This document shows positions 33,373 to 44,078 of a stretch of DNA of 64,000 nt, one piece after another. This stretch comes from Budorcas taxicolor (lineage: Eukaryota > Chordata > Mammalia > Artiodactyla > Bovidae). The position numbers were made by a program, and so were the translations under genes. The stretch spans positions 11,982,434-12,046,433 of the forward strand of contig NC_068934.1 in the NCBI RefSeq assembly GCF_023091745.1, given 5' to 3'. The number at the start of each line of letters is the position of its first letter. The stretch's first letter is position 1. The notes beneath the pieces were generated by a model. It did no database searches, was not told the origin of the DNA, and worked only from the letters and a program-made list of their open reading frames with translations.

Positions 33373-33717
33373 TCAATGAACAAACTTTTCATTTTTTATC
33401 CTCTTTTTTTGCATCTGATGTTCTTTGTCCTTCTCTTAAAATTGTTTCAAGACTGCTCAGTAAATATTTCATTGAGCATTATCTTTCTTTTAATATACAT
33501 ACTACTAATTGACTACTATTTGTTTTTCTTTTTAACAATGTCAGAATCTCCCAACTAGTTTTCATAGGATAGAGCCGCTTCCTACTTGCCTGAAATCTTG
33601 AAAGGAATATATCAATGAACAGAGAAGTGAGGGAAATAATTTTAAATGTGAAGAAATTTTTGAGAGTGAAGAAATGCCACCTAGCTGTCCTTTCCTCTTA
33701 GCCCTAGAATACTGTGT
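33373..33717. other. Unassigned AT-rich sequence
   Basis: Nothing recognised. Confidence 0.4.
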
Positions 33718-33932
33718 GTGCGTGCTTAGTCACTTCAATCATGTCCAACTCTGTACGACCTTATGCACTGTAGCTTGCCAGGCTCCTCTGTCCTTGGAAC
33801 TCTCCAGGCAAGAAAACTGGAATGGGTTGCCGTACCCTCCTCCAGGGGATCTTTCCAACCCCCGGGATCAAACCCATGTCTCTTATGTCTCTTGTATTGA
33901 CAGGCGGGTTCTTTACCACCTGGGAAGCTCCT
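33718..33932 (-). mobile_element. Bov-tA SINE
   Basis: Reversed body and head: TTAGTCACTTCAATCATGTC, AACTGGAATGGGTTGCCGTA, TTCTTTACCACCTGGGAAGC. Confidence 0.9.
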
Positions 33933-34302
33933 AGATAATCACAGATCTCCCAGCAAGAAGTCCCTGGTGGGCTTCCAAAGAGCCCAGACAGTTTTTATTT
34001 CATAGACTGTACTAGCCCACTTTCTTTTCTGAAAGAGGAGCGTTCATGTTCTAAAAACATTAAAGTATCTGAAAATTACAACCATAAATTACTTTAGCAA
34101 AATTATGTATGTGCCTTACATGCATGGTTTGAGTTGGCTTCTGGTTCCAAATCTAACTGGTTAACAATACAGTATATCAAATTAGGTCCATTTTAGAAAA
34201 TACAAACCTACACTTGGCTACATTTTTTAGTCATGGGAAACTCTTTGTAGTCCAAAAAGTTTATCAGATACTTTCTTTCTCTTTGTTTCCTCTTGGTGTT
34301 TA
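33933..34302. other. Unassigned sequence
   Basis: Nothing recognised. Confidence 0.4.
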
Positions 34303-34741
34303 TGTTGTCGTTGCTCAGTCACTAAGTCATGTCTGACTCTTTGTGACCCCCTTGGACTGCAGCACACCAGGCTCCTCTGTCCTCCACTATTTGCTGAGGT
34401 TTGCTCAAAGTCAAGTCCATTGAGTGGAGGATGCTATCTAACCGTTTCATCCTCTGCCTCCCCCTTCTCTTGTTTTGCCTTCAGTCTTTCCCCACCTCAG
34501 GGTCTTTGCCAATGAGTCAGCTCTTCACATCAGGTGGCCAAAGTATTGTAGCTTCAGCTTCAGCATTGGTCCTTCCAATAAATATCCGGGGTTGATTTCC
34601 TTTCGGATTGACTGGTTTGATCTCCTTGCAGTTCAGGGAATGCTCAAGAGTATTCTTTCAGCTCTGGAAGTTGAAAGCATCAGTTCTTTGGCACTCAGCC
34701 TTCCTTATGGTCCAACTCTCACATCCATACATGACTGCTGA
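34303..34741 (-). mobile_element. BovB LINE 3' end (older)
   Basis: Reversed BovB from GTCGTTGCTCAGTCACTAAG to CATCCATACATGACTGCTG; more diverged than the copies at 13858 or 47882. Confidence 0.9.
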
Positions 34742-34839
34742 CTACATGATTACATGACTTCTGGACACGATGTTCATGTACTTTGAGCCATTTATCTAGA
34801 AATCTAGAGAATATTCATCTCCATTTTATTTTCTGTTCA

Positions 34840-35155
34840 TCCTTCAAGACTGTGTAAGCATTGCAATCTCGGAAAAAAAATTTTCTTGGATACCTCCTTT
34901 GCTCCAGCCAAGGCTATGCGCATCATCGGCAGACTCCCACAGTGCCATCTGTCCACCTTTATCATGCTACTTACCTTATGGTGCTGCTTGTATTTCACAC
35001 TAGTCTTTTAAGATTTTTGAAAATTTAAGTCATAATACTTTAGCATTGATCATTCATTGGTCCTAATATTAGCACTGACTCTGAACCTACATTGTTTAAC
35101 ATCTCCAGAACATGGTAGGAGCCTGAGACATATATGAGTGAATGAATAAGCAGAT
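34840..35155 (+). mobile_element. L2 LINE 3' end
   Basis: CATCCTTCAAGACTGTGTAA, TGGATACCTCCTTTGCTCC, a central region, then ACATGGTAGGAGCCTGAGA and GAGTGAATGAATAAG fit a forward L2. Confidence 0.6.
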
Positions 35156-35639
35156 TTTATTAATGGGCTTCACTGCACATCTTACTATTCTTGGTTCAAC
35201 TGTGAACGTGGTAAAACATCAGTGACACTCAAAAAAATTTTTTAAGAGAGCACTCAAAAAAATTAAACTCTTAATTTTTAATCATTTTATGAATGATTAC
35301 TGCAAGCACACTCAAGGCCTTGTTTCAGTGTGTCTTTTTTTCCCCCTGATAATTCTGCTTTTTGGCTTAGGGGGCTGCTCCTTTAAGGGTGTTTTTTAGC
35401 AAAAGAATAAACATGTCTTTGCCAATACTTCCCTGATGGACAAGTAGGATGAGCAGAAGGGAATATTGAAGGAGAGATGTGGCTTTGGCGTTGCAATTTT
35501 TAAGCCAACTTGGTGGTGGGTTTTTTGGGGTTTTTTTGTTTTTGTTTTTTTGTTTTTTTTAAGGAGTGCCTCTTGTTTTAAGTTTTTACTCCAATATTAG
35601 CTCAGTGGGAAAACATTTTCTTGCAAAACTGATGAAAAT
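35156..35639. other. Unassigned; T/G-rich simple sequence
   Basis: A T-rich run with G interruptions occupies about 35518-35561. Nothing else recognised. Confidence 0.5.
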
Positions 35640-35725
35640 TTGTTGAAGTTCCCATATTTTCAGTGGGAATCCTGAACCAGGAATCAAAAACTATAAATGG
35701 CCACCCCAACTTCCTAACCTGTTCC
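35640..35725 (+). repeat. 86-bp direct duplication, copy 1 (likely source)
   Basis: Matches 35996-36081 at 84 of 86 positions. Its right end flows into a forward MIR (35720-35860), suggesting this is the original location. Confidence 0.96.
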
Positions 35726-35860
35726 CTGGACTTGGTCAAGGTACTTGACCTCTCTAAGCTTCAGGTGCTTCCTATATAAAGGGCTAAAATCATTTCTTAT
35801 TTCATAATAAGATAATGTATGTGAGAACACCTTGAGATATTATTATGAAAGATGATTGAT
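35720..35860 (+). mobile_element. MIR SINE fragment
   Basis: GACTTGGTCAAGGTACTTGA, CCTCTCTAAGCTTCAGGTG and GATAATGTATGTGAGAACACC follow MIR order. Confidence 0.62.
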
Positions 35861-35995
35861 TACTTAAAATGTGTCTGAAAGTGAGGAGTTGAAAATTTTT
35901 AAAGTATATAACTGCTCTGTTTTTAAGTTCAAGTGGCTTTCTCAAGAACCCAAAAGCATTTTCCGGCTCTAGTAACTAAATTGTTGGCCAGACAG

Positions 35996-36081
35996 TTGTT
36001 GAAGTTCCTGTATTTTCAGTGGGAATCCTGAACCAGGAATCAAAAACTATAAATGGCCACCCCAACTTCCTAACCTGTTCC
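35996..36081 (+). repeat. 86-bp direct duplication, copy 2 (likely inserted)
   Basis: Starts TTGTTGAAGTTCCTGTATTT and ends CCTAACCTGTTCC; only two differences from copy 1 (CCATA against CTGTA). Confidence 0.96.
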
Positions 36082-36460
36082 AGGAAACCAACAAAGTAAT
36101 TGTATCCTAGTGAATTTGGGGAAGGCTGAATGCTGTGGACATTCTGCTATGATTTTAGGCAGTAGTGGTTACACTTTACAGTCTGTCTAGAGAGCTCTTC
36201 TAAAGAATACATGCCATGATGCCAAGGTAATTGACTTTATGTTGAGTACTTTGTTATTTTTTTTTTTTATCTTATGTTTAAAGTGGTTATATATATATAT
36301 ACAGCTAAGAGGATATCAACTAATAGTTTTAAGTAGTCTGAAGGCCTTTACTGTGAACCCTACATTAAAGGTATCATTGACTGTAACGGATAAGCAGTGT
36401 AAAGCAATCACCATTCTTTTTACCTAGAACAATGTTCACATGGGCAGATTCTGCTGATGA
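36082..36460. other. Unassigned AT-rich sequence
   Basis: Poly-T at 36257-36269 and a short (AT)n near 36288-36300. Confidence 0.45.
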
Positions 36461-36469
36461 CATACCAAG

Positions 36470-36681
36470 CTGTTATTTAGTCACCAAGTTGTATCTGACT
36501 CTTTTGCAACACCATGGACTATAGCCCACCAGGCTCCTCTGTCAGTGGAATTCTCCAGGCAAGAATACTGCAATGGGTTGCAATTTCCTTCTCCAGGGGA
36601 TATTCCCAAACCAGAGGTCAAACCCACACCTCCTGCTCTGGCAGGCAGATTCTTTACCACTGAGTCACCAGTGAAGCCTGG
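36470..36681 (-). mobile_element. Bov-tA SINE
   Basis: Full-length-like reversed copy, with a perfect 9-bp duplication CATACCAAG (36461-36469, 36682-36690). Confidence 0.94.
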
Positions 36682-36690
36682 CATACCAAG

Positions 36691-37160
36691 AATACTTAGC
36701 AAAAACAAGGGGAAAATTCCTTTAAAGTTAGACGTAGAAAAAATAGGTTATTGGTTTAAAATGTATTTTCTCTTTTGGTTTTAAGGTGCCTGAATTCCAA
36801 AACAGCAATTGGGTGAAATGGTCCTTGGTCAGGTTTGATTCATAGCTCAAATAAGAGAGAGGAATCTTTTATTCCTTGTGATGACAAGGGATAAAATACA
36901 TACAAGTGTACCACCTCTGAATCTTTCTAAGCCCCTTGATTTCAAAGAAAATTGACAAACCACCCTCAAGAGGCCTTTAAAACTGAATGCGTGCTCTGAA
37001 AATGGGAACTGCATTTTATCTGTCTTCTTTTGTAAGCCTAGATAGCTGGGAAAGTATTATAAAGATAATTAATACAGTAGGGATATACCAGCTCAGTTCT
37101 TACCAATTTTTAACTAAGAAAGAATGCTATCATTTTATCACATTGTTTCAGTTGAAAATA
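36691..37160. other. Unassigned intron sequence
   Basis: Nothing recognised. Confidence 0.45.
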
Positions 37161-37171
37161 TAGACATCTTA

Positions 37172-37240
37172 AGATATGTGTGTGTGTAATATATATATAA
37201 TTTTATATTGGTGTATGCATATATACACATATATGTGTAA
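37172..37240. repeat. TG/AT-rich low-complexity tract
   Basis: Mixed GT and AT runs. Confidence 0.8.
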
Positions 37241-37257
37241 ATCTCCAAGGATATTTA

Positions 37258-37336
37258 CAGGTCTTTAAACTTCAGTTTCAAATGAAGTAAATGCTTTTGC
37301 AGGTCTTTAAACCTCAATTTCAAGTAAAGTAAATGC
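37258..37336 (+). repeat. Diverged tandem repeat, 42-base unit, two copies
   Basis: CAGGTCTTTAAAC begins at 37258 and again at 37300, each followed by a TCAATTTCAA-like and AAGTAAATGC sequence. Confidence 0.85.
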
Positions 37337-37812
37337 CCATAGCACTCACCATATTTCTCTCTATTTACAAGGATAAAAGCAAGTTGAAATAAACAACAGT
37401 GGTACTTAATTCTTTTCATAAAAGTATTTCTCAATAATTACTATTCATACTTACAGCTCTGTTACTAGCAGGTAATTTTAGCTCCCAGTCACTTACTTAA
37501 GCTTATTTATTTCTGTTTCAAAAGTAATTTTCCAGCCTTCATGGAATTCAGCATAGCACTGCTATTTTAATGAAGATGATGATGTTGGCAAATTGATTAC
37601 ATAAATCAACTGTTTACAAATTCATTCTCTATCATTTTAATTTTATTTGGAGCCTGTAACTCCAACTGAGTATATAGGTAGAAACGGTCATCTTAGACAG
37701 TATCTATTCACTACCTAACAGATGTACAATTCTGTGAGCCCCTAAGGCAGATTTTAAAAACCTCTAGAACTGCTCCCAATCTGAAAGGTTTGGATCTGAC
37801 AAAATTCGGTTT
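37337..37812. other. Unassigned intron sequence
   Basis: Nothing recognised. Confidence 0.45.
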
Positions 37813-37990
37813 AACATAAATGTATTGAATACCCACTATGTACCAGCTGCTTTGCTAGGTACTGTGTATAGAAAGATGAATAAGAAATGACTCCTGCCCT
37901 TGTGGGTGCTGGAAGTCTAGTGGACTAGGGAAATCGACAATTGCAATGTAATATAATTATACTAAGTGCTATGAAGATAAAACAATGATA
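37813..37990 (-). mobile_element. L2 LINE 3' end
   Basis: ACCCACTATGTACCAGCTGC, TAAGAAATGACTCCTGCCCT and GTCTAGTGGACTAGGGAA are clear reversed L2 motifs. Confidence 0.75.
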
Positions 37991-38586
37991 CAGATTCAAA
38001 TAATAGTGGAGGGTTTTTACATCCATGTTCATGAAAGGTATTAGTTTGTAGTTTTCTTGCCTAATACTGTCTTTTTCTGGTTTCCTGTTTAGAAAATATG
38101 TGTATTCAGGTTTTCTTTTTCTTTTTGTGTGTGTGTGAATTTTGGCAGATTGCCTTTCAAGAAAATGGTTCTTTTAGGTTAACAAAGTTGGGGACATAGA
38201 GTTTTTCATAATATTCCTCTATTATCCTTTAATGTCCATGGGATCTGTACTGATGTCCCCTCTTTCCTTTCTGATAGTTAGTAATTTGTATCACTTCTCA
38301 TTTTTTTCTTATTTAGGCTGGCTTGGTGTTTGTTGATTTTATTGATCTTTTCAGGGAACTCTTTTACTTCTGTTGAATTTCTCTATTGATTTCCTTTATT
38401 CAATTTCATTTTCTGCTTTTTTTTTCTTTCTTGTCTTTGCTTGCTTTACATTTGATTCACTCTTTATCCAGTTTTCTAAGGTGGAAGCTTAAATTACTGA
38501 TTTTAGATCATTCTTTCTTTTCTTATATGTGGTCAGTGCTCTACATTTCCCTCAAAGCACTGCCTTTTTGTTCATTCCTCACACAT

Positions 38587-39731
38587 TAATTCGTGTCTGA
38601 CTCTTCGTGAACCCATGGACTGCAGCACACCAGGCTTCTCTGTCCTCCACTATCTATCTCCTGGAGTTTGCTCAGATTCATGTCCATTGAGTCCATGATG
38701 ATATCTAACCATCTCATCCTCTGCTGCCCCTTTCTCTTTTTGTCTTCGGTCTTTTCCAATCACTCAGTTCTTCATCAGGTAGACAAAGTATTGGAGCATC
38801 AGTCCTTCCAATGAATATTCAGGGTTGATTTCCTTTAGGACTGACTGGTTTGATCTCCTTGCTGTCCAAGGGACATTCAGAGTGTTCTCCAACACCACAA
38901 TTTGAAAGCATCAGTTCTTTGGCACTCAACCTTCTTTATGGTCCAACTCTCACATTCACAGATGACTATTGGAAAAATCATAGCTTTCAGTATATGGACC
39001 TTTGTCAGCAAAGTGATATCTCTGCTTTTGTCATAGCTTTCCTTTCAATGAGCAAGCATCCTTTAATTTCATGGCTGTAGTCACTGTCTGCAGTGACTTT
39101 GGAGCCTACGAAAAGAAAATCTGTCATGGCTTCCACTTTTCCCCCTTCTATTTGCCATGAAGTGATGGAACCAAATGCCATGATCTTTGCTATTTCAATG
39201 TTGAGTTTTAAGGCAGCTTTTTCACTGTCTTCCTTGACCTTCATCAAGAGGCTCTTTAGTTCCTCTTTGCTTTCTGTCATTAGAGTGGTATCATCTGAAT
39301 ATCTGAGGCTACTGATATTTCACCTGGCATTTTGATTCCAGCTTGTGATTCATCCAACCTGGCATTTTGCATGGTGTACTCTGCATAGAAGTTAATGAGC
39401 AGGGCGACTACACACAGCCTTGACATAGTCCTTTCTCAATTTTGAACCGGTCCAGTGTTCCATATTCAGTTTTAACTCTTTGTTCTTGACTCTCATCCAG
39501 GTTTCTCATGAGACAGGTAAGGTGGTCTGATGTTCCCATCTCTTTGAGAATTTTCCACTTTGTTCTGATCCACACAAAGGCTTTAGCATAGTCAATGAAG
39601 CAGAAGTAGATGTTTTTCTGGAATTCCCTTTCTTTCTCTATGATCCAACAGATTTTGGCAATTTGACCTCTGTTTCCTCTGCCTTTTCTAAATCCAGCTT
39701 GTACATCTGGAAGTTCTTGGTTCACGTGCAT
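38587..39731 (-). mobile_element. BovB LINE, antisense, inside L1
   Basis: 1.15 kb reversed BovB from near its 3' end back into the reverse transcriptase. Minus-strand reading at 39767-39408 still shows the FIDYAKAF motif A region followed by a run toward the CQGC motif. The true 3' terminus is worn away. It splits the L1 at 38020-42270. Confidence 0.92.
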
Positions 39732-40415
39732 CCAATTAATCTTGTTAAGTTGTATTTTTATTTTCAATTTGCTTCAAATATTGTTAAAATTTCTCTTGAG
39801 ACTTTTGTTTTCCCCCTGTGTTATTTATAAGTGTGTTGTTTAATGCCCGAGTATTTTAGGATTTTTCCATTTTCACTTCTGGTTTTGATTTCTAATTTAA
39901 TTCCATTGTGGTCTAAGAGCAAACATTGTATGATTTCTACTTTTTAAAAAAAAAACATTTAAGGTGTGATTTATGGCCCAGAAAGTAGTTTATCTTGGTA
40001 AATGTTCCATGTGAGCTTGAGAAGACTGTATAATCTGCTGTTGCTGTGTGAAGTAGTTTACAGATGTTAATTGTATCCAGTTGATTAATAGTGCTGTTGA
40101 GTTCAACTATGTCCTTGCTGATTTTGTGTCTGCTGAATGGTGCATTTCTGATAGAGGGGTGTGAAAGTCTTCAACTTTAATTGTAGATTCATTTATTTCT
40201 CCTTGAATACTTATCCCTTTTCCCCTCACTGCTGCTAGGGGCACACACACTAAAGATTGTTAAGAACTTCCTAGTGTACTGATTTCTTTATAATTTTTTA
40301 ATGCACTTCATTATCCCTGATAATTTTCCTTGTTCTGAAATCCTCTCTGACTTAATATAACTAGTCAGTTTCCTATGATTAGTGTTAGCATGGTATATTT
40401 TATCATTGCTTTACA

Positions 40416-40628
40416 TATGGGCTTCCCTCATGGTTTAAATGGTGAAGAATCTGCCTGCAATGCAGGAGACCTGGGTTCAAACCCTGGGTCAGGAAGATCC
40501 CCTGGAGAAGGGAATGGCAAGCCACTCCAGTGTCCTTGCCTGGAGGATCCCATGGATTGAATAGCCTGACAGGCTACAGTCCATGGGTCACAAAGAGTTG
40601 GACACAACTAAGCAACTAACACTTTCAC
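40416..40628 (+). mobile_element. Bov-tA SINE
   Basis: GGGCTTCCCTCATGGTTTAA head, B-box region, and GTTGGACACAACTAAGCAAC end, inside the old L1. Confidence 0.92.
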
Positions 40629-40679
40629 CTTCTTTCACTTTATTTATATTCACTTTCTTTCACTATATATATATTTAAT

Positions 40680-40762
40680 GTAGTCTTCCAGGTGGCACAG
40701 TGGCAAACACTCTGCCTGCCAGTGCAAGAGACAGAGAGACATGGATTTGTTCCCTGTGTTGT
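40680..40762 (+). mobile_element. Bov-tA head fragment
   Basis: TCTTCCAGGTGGCACAGTGG and CTGCCTGCCAGTGCAAGAGA; only the tRNA-like half is present. Confidence 0.75.
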
Positions 40763-42081
40763 TGTTATATATATTCACACACACATAAAAATGCATAGTT
40801 GGATATACTGTTGATGTTACTATTTTGAATAGCTATCTGTTAGGTCAATTAAGAATAATAAAAATAAAGTGAGTTTAGTTATTTGTTTTACTTATTTAGT
40901 CTCTGCTGCTCTTTCTTTATGTAGATCATGTTTCTGACCTTTATCATTTACCTCCATTCTGAAGAACTTCTTTTAACATCTCTTGCAAAGCAGGTCTGGC
41001 AATACATTTCTTCAATTTTTCATTTTTGTCTGAGAAACTCTTTATTTCTCTTTCACTTTTGAAGGATAATTCTCTACAGAGTATGGAATTCTGGGTTTTG
41101 TGTGTGTGTGTGTTCCTCTCTCAATGTTTAAAATATTTTACTCCATTCTCTTGTTTGCATTGTTTGTGAGGAGAAATCAAATATAATTAATTCAGCTCTT
41201 CTGTAGGTAAGGTGCTTTTCCCCCTCTAGCTTCTTTCAAAATTTGTTTCTTTATCTTTGACTTTCTAAAGTTTGTATATGATATGCCTAGGTTTTTGTCT
41301 TATTCTCAGAACTTCCTGTGTCTGAGGTATGATGTCTGACATTAATTTGGAAAAACTTCCCAGTCATTATTGCTTTTAATATTGTTTTTGCTCCTTTCCC
41401 TGTTTCTTCCTCTTCTGATATTGCATGTATTTCACATCTTTTTTACGTGTCCCACAGTTTTTGCATATTCTGTTCGGTTGATTTTTTTTTTTTTAGTCTT
41501 TTGTTGTTTTCAGTTTTCAAGTTCATATTATCATAATTTTCAAACTTAGCGATACTTTCCTCAGCCATGCCCTGTCTACTAATAAATCCGCCAAAAAAAC
41601 ATTCTTCATTCCAGCTACAGAGGTGTTCTTTTATCTCTAGCATCTCTCTTTTGGACATTTCCAAGAATTTTCATCTCTTACTTTTACATTATTCATCTGC
41701 CCTTGCATGATTTCTACTTGGTCCGTTAAACCATTAAAAATATCAATTATTAAAAAAAATCCTGTTTTGATAATTCTGACATTGCTGTCATATCTGCCTC
41801 TGGTTAATAGTTGTTCAGTCTCTTCAAACTATGTGTTTTACCTTTTATTATGCTTTGTAATTTTTTTGTTGAAAAACATGATGTGCTGGGTAAAAGGAAG
41901 TGCAGTAAATACGCCTTTAGCAATGGGGTGGTAAGGTAGCAAAGAGAAGGCACAGTGTTTTATATTCTTATGACTTAATTTCAGTCTTTTAGTGAGCTTG
42001 TGCCTCTGGGTTGTGAATGTCACCAGCGTTTTTCAGTTTTCCCCTCTAAGCTACTGAGTGACTAGTGGGTGCTGAAGTTGG

Positions 42082-42129
42082 TTTAGGCAAACCCTAGCAG
42101 GTTAGTTTAGGCAAACCCTAGCAGGTTAG
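42082..42129 (+). repeat. Perfect tandem repeat, 24-base unit, two copies
   Basis: The unit beginning TTTAGGCAAACCCTAGCAGG occurs at 42082-42105 and 42106-42129 without a mismatch. Confidence 0.97.
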
Positions 42130-42471
42130 GCTTGGGTAAAATAATTGTCATACCTGATTCTGGTTCATACTTGGTAAATTAGACTATCCTATGGGTACAA
42201 ATGTGTTTTAAATTCAAACAGTTTACAAATCTGTCTGAGATTTTATTTTGTAATAGATCCTATTATGATTGCCCTGCATATGTTCAAGCCCTCACATTCA
42301 TCCTGAGATGTGTAGATGGCTAGGACCTTCTCCAGTTTCTACTGTGTCTATGGATGGCCTTGCACATGCACTCAATCTTCTGTCTGGCAGGGATCATTTG
42401 GAGCTATCAAGGCTTGCCATGATTTATTCAACAGATTTTCCTGTTATAATTCTAGCTAGTCTGGAGTCTTT
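42130..42471. other. Unassigned; possibly the far end of the old L1
   Basis: Nothing else recognised. Confidence 0.4.
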
Positions 42472-42682
42472 GCATGTGTGCTAAGTTGCTTCAATCATAT
42501 CCCACTCGTTGTGACTCTCTGAATTGCAGCTTGCCAGGCTCCTCTGTCCACGGAACTCTGCATGGAAGAATACTGGAGCGGGTTGCCATGCCCTCCTCCA
42601 GGAACTCTCCCCAACCCATGTCTCTTCCGTCTCCTGCATTGGCATGCAGGTTCTTTACCACTAATGGCACCTGGGAAGCGCA
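42472..42682 (-). mobile_element. Bov-tA SINE
   Basis: Reversed copy: TGCTAAGTTGCTTCAATCAT, GAATACTGGAGCGGGTTGCC, TTCTTTACCACTAATGGCAC. Diverged. Confidence 0.88.
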
Positions 42683-43129
42683 GGCAGTCTGTAGCTTTTG
42701 CCAACCAATATCGCTAGCTGAAGTTACTACGGTGTTTGCTTTTTCTAGTATTTACCACCAAAATCACTGTTGTTCTTTAATAACATGCCTGATTATGAGA
42801 TTTTCCCATATGCTGCTCCAAAGCAGTTGATTTCCTGTGACAGCAAGCTTCTAGTATTCATAGATTTTCCTGGCCTTGTAGAACTATTGCACCCACAGAA
42901 TTTGGGGGAGGAAATGTATAAGAGTAGTCCTAGTCTAGAACATCAGATCTCCACTGTTGCTAACCCAGGTTCCTGAATCAAAGGTTTTGGGATTTTTTAT
43001 TTTTTAATGTATATGCCTTTAGTCAGCTCCCAGAGTACAGAAATGGCTATTTTTGGCAATTCTGTTTTTACATTGTACTGGGGAGAGGATTTTCTGAGCA
43101 CCTTTCTCCACCTTTCTGTAATAATAATG
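42683..43129. other. Unassigned intron sequence
   Basis: Nothing recognised. Confidence 0.45.
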
Positions 43130-43360
43130 GATAGTATAATAACAATAACATTTATTATATCTCAAGCTATTGCTCCAAGTATTTTACTTATTCTTTTCAT
43201 TTTTACTAATTCACTAACTCATTCAGTCTTCACAACCCAATAAGATTAAGAACCCTGATTTACAGATGAGGGAACTGACACAGATATCTCACAGCTAGAA
43301 ACTGGCAGAGTCAAACTTGGGAGGAAATCTGGCTCTAAGTAACTTTATAATCTCTATATT
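43130..43360 (-). mobile_element. MIR SINE
   Basis: TAACATTTATTATATCTCAAG, ACTAACTCATTCAGTCTTCA, ATTTACAGATGAGGGAACTG and CACAGCTAGAAACTGGCAGA: a well-preserved reversed MIR. Confidence 0.82.
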
Positions 43361-43397
43361 TGATCAACTGGAGTAGTATGTACGCATGAGCACTGTG

Positions 43398-44078
43398 CTA
43401 TACTTCTATACACCACAGTTCAAAAGCATCAATTCTTTGGTGCTCAGCTTTCTTCACAGTCCAACTCTCACATCCATACATGACCACTGGAAAAACCATA
43501 GCCTTGACTAGATGGACCTTTGTTGGCAAAGTAATGTCTCTGCTTTTCAATATGCTATCTAGGTTGCTCATAACTTTTCTTCCAAGGAGTAAGCATCTTT
43601 TAATTTCATGGCTGCAGTCACTATCTGCAGTGATTTTGGAGCCCCCCAAAATAAAGTCTGACACTGTTTCCACTGTTTCCCCATCTATTTGCCATGAAGT
43701 GATGGGACCAGATGCCATGATCTTAGTTATCTGAATGTTGAGCTTTAAGCCAATTTTTTCACTCTCCTCTTTCACTTTTATCAAGAGGCTTTTTAGTTCC
43801 TCTTCACTTTCTGCCATAAGGGTGGTGTCGTCTGCATATGTGAGGTTATTGATATTTCTCCCAGCAATCTTGATTCCAGCTTGTGCTTCTTGCAGCCCAG
43901 CATTTCTCATGATGTACTCTGCATAGAAGTTAAATAAGCAAGGTGACAGTATACAGCCTTGATGTACTCCTTTTCCTATTTGGGACCAGTCTGTTGTTCC
44001 ATGTCCAGTTCTAACTGTTGCTTCCTGACCTGCATATAGGTTTCTCAAGAGGCAGGTCAGGTGGTCTGGTATTCCCAT
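43398..44078 (-). pseudogene. BovB pol fragment with YADD catalytic motif
   Basis: A 226-codon open segment on the minus strand. It carries GVHQGCILSP (residues 37-46), the YADD active-site box of RTE reverse transcriptases (residues 81-84), and the downstream SEEELKSLL and LGLKLNIQ-like thumb region. It ends by running out of the truncated element into flanking sequence. It is separated by a frame break from the segment at 44084-44527. Confidence 0.85.

Larger units (their letters stand above)
38020..42270 (-). mobile_element. Old L1, antisense, long and interrupted
   Basis: Reversed L1 ORF2-type sequence (for example GGCTTGGTGTTTGTTGATTT, CATTGTGGTCTAAGAGCAAA, AATGTTCCATGTGAGCTTGA) continues on both sides of a BovB (38587-39731) and a Bov-tA (40416-40628). 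The part beyond about 40860 (CTCTTGCAAAGCAGGTCTGG, TTCTCTACAGAGTATGGAAT) fits L1 further 5'. The far end is uncertain. All frames are broken. Confidence 0.65.
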
